Positions 61,040-64,000 of a stretch of 64,000 nucleotides of DNA are shown here, in pieces; within the stretch, counting starts at the first letter, position 1; the number at the start of each line of letters is the position of its first letter. Under the pieces are notes generated by a model that saw nothing but the letters and a program-made list of their open reading frames with translations, was not told the origin of the DNA and did not search any database. Source of the DNA: Bacillus sp. es.036. GTDB lineage: Bacteria; Bacillota; Bacilli; Bacillales; Guptibacillaceae. A program made the position numbers and the translations under genes. The stretch spans positions 310,001-374,000 of the forward strand of contig NZ_PDIZ01000001.1 in NCBI RefSeq assembly GCF_002563635.1, read 5' to 3'.

Positions 61040-61240
61040 GAGAAGGTCATCTTAGCACGGTCTCTTGCAACTAAAACACATACTTACTCATTACTTATAC
61101 CACGTCTTTTTACGGATGATCATTTTAATCCGTTAACTATATTAATAACTACGATTATTATATATGCTATTGTCATGTTCATTGTTGGACTGTTAGGATC
61201 GTTATTTACCATCTTCCAGTATCTCGGAGCTTATCTGTAA
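61040..61240 (+). pseudogene. Possible 3' remnant of a membrane-protein gene
   Basis: An open frame without a start ends in a hydrophobic helix (TIIIYAIVMFIVGLLGSLFTI) and FQYLGAYL-stop; its last codons coincide with repeat copy B. Copies A and R1 end in LFKYLGVYL and LQLTGAYL when read in the same phase, so the repeat may derive from a duplicated gene end. Confidence 0.3.
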
Positions 61241-61260
61241 TAAGATAGGCTTCTTTTAAC
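61220..61260 (+). terminator. CTCGGAGC repeat element copy B with terminator
   Basis: TATCTCGGAGC (61220-61230) continues into hairpin GAGCTTATCT/AGATAGGCTTC and TTTT. Confidence 0.75.
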
Positions 61261-61320
61261 TAGAATTAAAGATTGAGTTATACAGCTTCATTTGAAATAA
61301 TTGGTATTAGAGATTTGAAT
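61228..61320 (+). repeat. Extended repeat module, copy R2
   Basis: Similar over about 93 bp to 59768-59862: shared blocks GCTTATCTGTAATAAGA, AAAGATTGAGTTA and TTTGAAATAATTGGTA. Confidence 0.7.
61273..61306 (+). promoter_or_regulatory. Sigma-A promoter in R2
   Basis: TTGAGT (61273-61278), 17 bp, AATAAT (61296-61301), then TGGTA. Probable promoter for the small membrane gene and GrpB gene downstream. Confidence 0.55.
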
Positions 61321-61408
61321 AGTTATCTGGAAGACTTGAATACTAGATGTTTTAGAAATGAGATACATTTGCGGTGAAGTCTATCGTTTAAAATGGAGGT
61401 AAGTATTA

Positions 61409-61588
61409 ATGGTGAGGCAAGGACTAGGAATATCTATGGTCATATTAGGGGCTATTGTCATGATTATAAACATTTCTTTTCTTAGGACAAATGACTATTA
61501 TGATGCTATACGTGTACTATCCTTTGTCATGTTTATGGTAGGGATATTTCTGATTCCTAGATACGCAAAGGCAAAGAAAAACATATGA
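61409..61588 (+). CDS. Small two-helix membrane protein
   Basis: A 59-residue peptide, MVRQGLGISMVILGAIVMII onward, with two helices and a basic end (RYAKAKKNI). TGGAGG lies nine bases before the ATG. No family recognised. Confidence 0.6.
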   Translation: MVRQGLGISMVILGAIVMIINISFLRTNDYYDAIRVLSFVMFMVGIFLIPRYAKAKKNI

Positions 61589-61712
61589 AATCGAATTCAG
61601 TTATAGACTTAGAAGTGAAATTTATGAAATTACCTACATAAGTATTGAAGAAGGGTTCGTGTCATAAGAACTAGAATTTAATTTAAAACTCTATTTATTG
61701 GTGGGAGTAGTC

Positions 61713-62228
61713 ATGACAAAATCGATTGTGAATTTAATTGAATATAATACTGATTGGGAAAGTCAATTTGATTATGAGAAAAAGCGAATTATTGCTGCTA
61801 TTGGTGATAAAATAGTTGGAATTGAACATATTGGAAGCACTTCAATAAAAGGATTAAAAGCTAAGCCTGTTATTGACATTTTGGTAGGGATAAAGGATTT
61901 AAATAGTACATCAGCTTTTGTGCAACCATTAAGCGAAGTAGAATTTGAATATGTTCCAAAACCAGAGTTAACAGATAGAAGATTTTTCAGAAAGGGATTA
62001 TGGGGAAAGGGGACTGCTCACTTACATATTTGTAAAATACATAGTACAGAATGGGTAGAAAAAATAATGTTTCGTGATTATCTTAGAAAGCACCCTAAAA
62101 TAGCTGAGGAATATGGTTTGCTAAAAAGTGAACTCGCTACTAAATACAAGTATGACAGATCAGTCTACACCCAACAAAAAGAACCATTTATTAAAGACAT
62201 TATTAGAAAAGCCAGAAGAGAATTATAA
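61713..62228 (+). CDS. GrpB/UPF0157 family nucleotidyltransferase-like protein
   Basis: A 171-residue protein with the GrpB pattern: VNLIEYNTDWESQFDYEKKRI, IGSTSIKGLKAKPVIDILVG (nucleotidyltransferase-fold GS..and DxD-like positions), RRFFRKG, HLHIC, and FRDYLRKHPKIAEEYGLLKSEL. The family is related to nucleotidyltransferases but activity is unproven; some are fused to CoaE. GTGGGAG precedes ATG 61713. Confidence 0.85.
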   Translation: MTKSIVNLIEYNTDWESQFDYEKKRIIAAIGDKIVGIEHIGSTSIKGLKAKPVIDILVGIKDLNSTSAFVQPLSEVEFEYVPKPELTDRRFFRKGLWGKGTAHLHICKIHSTEWVEKIMFRDYLRKHPKIAEEYGLLKSELATKYKYDRSVYTQQKEPFIKDIIRKARREL

Positions 62229-62244
62229 AAATACTTATATGCTA

Positions 62245-62280
62245 TTATCTCGGAGCATTTACAGAATAAAAAGTCTGCTC
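62245..62280 (+). repeat. CTCGGAGC repeat element copy C
   Basis: TATCTCGGAGC at 62245-62255 then ATTTACAGAATAAAAA; GAGCA/TGCTC can pair to a short hairpin followed by TTTATG. It begins 17 bp after the GrpB stop. Confidence 0.7.
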
Positions 62281-62323
62281 TTTATGTAGGTTGACTTGCA
62301 GATTTAGGACTGGAGTGAATGAA

Positions 62324-62521
62324 TTGAGGGGTCCAAATGAGTTATCTAAAAAGAGGAGATATCAGCAAGGGTTTGCAGTTATTTATTTAGTTATCGCAAT
62401 AATTTTGGCAACGGTATTATTTGATGATTATAACGTATTCATAGTGGGTGGGGTCACTATTTTGTTATATCTATTGCTACGTTTTCTCGTAGGAGTATAT
62501 GTAGATAAGAAAGTGGAGTGA
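62324..62521 (+). CDS. Small membrane protein
   Basis: A 65-residue peptide from TTG with TGGAG eight bases upstream: a basic N-terminus (SKKRRYQQG) and two helices. Lies between repeat copies C and D. No family recognised. Confidence 0.55.
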   Translation: MRGPNELSKKRRYQQGFAVIYLVIAIILATVLFDDYNVFIVGGVTILLYLLLRFLVGVYVDKKVE

Positions 62522-62583
62522 ATACTCAATAATACAACTGAAAATTCTCCTAATGTGAAAAGGAACTCAACTACTTGTTCTAC

Positions 62584-62615
62584 AATCTCGGAGCTATAGC
62601 GTAAAGAGGAATAAA
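62584..62615 (+). repeat. CTCGGAGC repeat element copy D
   Basis: AATCTCGGAGC at 62584-62594, then TATAGCGTAAAGAGGAATAAA, which also supplies the ribosome binding site of the next gene. Confidence 0.65.
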
Positions 62616-62807
62616 ATGTTTAAGACTAAAAAAATGAACTTAATATACGGTTTATTGTTAATAATCTTATCACTAAGATCACTAGGATATATTTTAAAAG
62701 CTGAATATGGTTTGTTAGGATTACATATTATCGTTTTTTCTTTATGTCTACCTGGAGGTATATATTACATCTATTCAACTTTATTAAATAAAGAACCAAA
62801 TCCATAA
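62616..62807 (+). CDS. Small membrane protein
   Basis: A 63-residue peptide with two helices (IYGLLLIILSLRSLGYIL and LGLHIIVFSLCLPGGIYYI). AAAGAGG from repeat copy D precedes the ATG, and its TAA is the first part of repeat copy E. No family recognised. Confidence 0.55.
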   Translation: MFKTKKMNLIYGLLLIILSLRSLGYILKAEYGLLGLHIIVFSLCLPGGIYYIYSTLLNKEPNP

Positions 62808-62842
62808 TCTCGGAGCAATTGCTGAATGAAAAATTAGCCATT
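62805..62842 (+). repeat. CTCGGAGC repeat element copy E
   Basis: TAATCTCGGAGC at 62805-62816, then AATTGCTGAATGAAAAATTAGCC. It starts on the stop codon of the preceding gene. The following 62843-63158 is AT-rich with no recognised gene. Confidence 0.65.
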
Positions 62843-63158
62843 AATGAAAATGTTCATTTCTAAATCTATCGATAAGAAATAATGTAGAAGCTGTTATAAA
62901 TGAATAAGGGTGTAACCGTCAAGTAGAAACAAACAATTTTCCGCAAATAATATTAAACAGTTGTCTAGATTATTAATGAAAAGAGAAGGATCTCCTACTG
63001 TTAATTAAATGAATGAAAGACTTTAGCTATTTAGTAAAAACATTTAGCTTTTTTAAATGTGATGGTAAAAAAATACTGAATATGCTCCATTTGGTTTTGA
63101 TATCGTTCTACGGGGTACATTCCTTCATGTAACACAACAACTGACAAAGGAGTTTTTA

Positions 63159-63350
63159 ATGATGGCAGAGCGTTATAAGACTGGCGAAAAAGCACCTGAG
63201 AATGGAACGTATGAATTTGTTGGATTAGTAAACGAATCAAATGAGAACGCTAACGCGGAAGAAGAAAAAAACATTGAACTAAGCAGTGGAGAGACATTTC
63301 CTCCATCTCAATCCAACAAAGATGGGGTGTATTGGAAAAAAACAAATTAA
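63159..63350 (+). CDS. YjzC-like small protein
   Basis: A 63-residue soluble protein. RYKTGEKAPENGTYEFVGLV and IELSSGETFPPSQSNKDGVYW follow the YjzC pattern (YKxGxKAPxNGxY ... LxxGxxFP). The family is short, cytoplasmic and uncharacterised. AAAGGAG lies six bases before the first ATG. Confidence 0.62.
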   Translation: MMAERYKTGEKAPENGTYEFVGLVNESNENANAEEEKNIELSSGETFPPSQSNKDGVYWKKTN

Positions 63351-63360
63351 TTTTACCCCG

Positions 63361-63398
63361 AACCTCCGAGAATGTTGATTCGTTCTTAGAGGTTTTTT
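63361..63398 (+). terminator. Terminator of the YjzC-like gene
   Basis: AACCTC..AGAA pairs with TTCT..GAGGTT, followed by TTTTTT. The left arm contains CTCCGAGA, the reverse complement of TCTCGGAG. Confidence 0.75.
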
Positions 63399-63667
63399 GT
63401 TATCTTAATGGTTTGGATTTGTCAGTGCAACAGGAAAAATATTTTATCATAAAGAATCCTCTACATATGGAAATGAATGTTACGATTGATGGTATGAGAC
63501 GAAAGCCATTCATTCAAGAACGGTTGGAGACAAATACAAAACAGATCGACATGGGCCATTAGCTAATAAAACTCTTATCACCTTATTTATATTTCTACAC
63601 ATTGTAAACCGGAAAGCAAGGTTCCTTTCATTAGAGAAGTGAAACAGCTACTTTTAAAGGAGAGATT
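63399..63667 (+). other. Region with doubtful gene fragment
   Basis: A coding-like frame without a start (…KYFIIKNPLHMEMNVTIDGM…, stop at 63562) may be a gene remnant; otherwise nothing is recognised. Confidence 0.25.
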
Positions 63668-63832
63668 ATGATTTTGGATAGCATTATTTTTGACTTAGAC
63701 GGAACCATTTGGGATCCGATTGATACTGTGTTACTAGCATGGAATAGTCGTTTGAAAGAACACCCACAAGCTAATCGGGAGCTGACAAGGACTGACTTTG
63801 AAGGAACGATGGGGTTGCAAATGCACAATTAG
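63668..63832 (+). pseudogene. Truncated HAD-family phosphatase gene
   Basis: AAAGGAG and ATG open a frame with HAD motif I (IIFDLDGTIWDP) and the start of a cap domain (AWNSRLKEHPQANRELTRTDFEGTMGLQM), but it stops after 54 residues, far short of the usual 210-230. Sequence after the stop does not resemble the rest of a HAD protein, so a deletion or recombination has joined it to another gene. Confidence 0.7.
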
Positions 63833-64000
63833 AGGAAGTGAAGTATACAAATTTCTTATACCAAGAAGGTTTTGGGGTGTTGAAAACAGTATCTTCTATA
63901 AATGGAGAAGTAGTAGAAAAGATAATGCTAGACAAGGAAATGCTAACGGTTGTTTGGCAATCGGCTCCTGGAATCCATTTGCCAAGAAATCGATACGTTA
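63814..64000 (+). CDS. Partial unidentified coding region, runs off the window
   Basis: Overlapping the end of the HAD fragment in another frame, an open frame continues to the window edge (LEEVKYTNFLYQEGFGVLKT, INGEVVEKIMLDKEM, VVWQSAPGIHLPRNRYV). No start codon or ribosome binding site fits, so it looks like the 3' part of a different gene fused at the junction. Not identified. Confidence 0.35.

Noticed and set aside
60461-62816. Integron attC sites as the identity of the CTCGGAGC elements
   Set aside because: The GTTRRRY and RYYYAAC core sites are absent and no integrase is visible; only the cassette-like layout is shared.
63031-63240. Minus-strand 69-residue frame
   Set aside because: Overlaps the YjzC-like gene, whose family pattern and ribosome binding site are clear.

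Overview
The window reads as a chromosomal segment of a Gram-positive, low-GC, spore-forming member of the Bacillaceae. Purine-rich ribosome binding sites, frequent TTG and GTG starts, an Sda-like sporulation checkpoint protein, a GerAB-type germination permease, FosB, YjzC-like, DUF1659 and DUF2922 proteins all point that way. The gene repertoire would fit a marine or alkaliphilic Bacillus relative, but genus assignment is inference. No rRNA, tRNA, CRISPR array, complete IS or prophage was seen.

Left part (1-17.4 kb): an AlsT/AgcS symporter with a predicted CodY box, a flavin amine oxidase, a degenerate sulfatase-like protein, a flavodoxin-fold oxidoreductase, an aldo/keto reductase, a trio of DUF1659, DUF2922 and YvrJ small proteins, an ArsR-type regulator divergent from an alpha/beta hydrolase that appears to start at ATA, small membrane proteins, a PepSY protein divergent from an OmpR-type two-component system with an 11-bp-phased half-site array between them, then isochorismatase, FosB and DinB genes.

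Middle (17.5-58.6 kb): a run of seven tiny membrane-protein genes, a short-chain dehydrogenase, two Bcr/CflA transporters around a MerR regulator, an ABC exporter, a membrane protein with a decayed partial copy of itself 2.5 kb away, a propeller protein, a beta-carbonic-anhydrase-like protein next to a histidine-rich peptide, a SWIM/SNF2 helicase, a DDAH-type hydrolase, an ArsR-DUF2087 regulator with a perfect operator, many small membrane and GNAT/VOC genes, a HD-GYP-like protein beside Sda, an orphan GerAB permease, a YceI protein, a lipoprotein Cu/Zn superoxide dismutase, a SwrC-like RND exporter, and an osmoprotectant ABC operon in the order permease, ATPase, permease, binding protein.

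Right end (58.7-64 kb): codon use becomes visibly more AT-rich. Short, mostly unrelated accessory genes (APH-like kinase, GNAT, tiny membrane proteins, GrpB, YjzC-like) are separated by copies of an element beginning CTCGGAGC. Two copies are extended modules carrying a terminator hairpin and a sigma-A-like promoter. An IS1595-type transposase remnant and a truncated HAD gene lie in the same stretch. This cassette-like array is the most unusual feature here; it does not match integron attC sites, and no recombinase is visible in the window.

Start sites were chosen from Shine-Dalgarno position and family N-termini, so many are shorter than the longest open frame. All family names come from reading the sequence; no database search was run.
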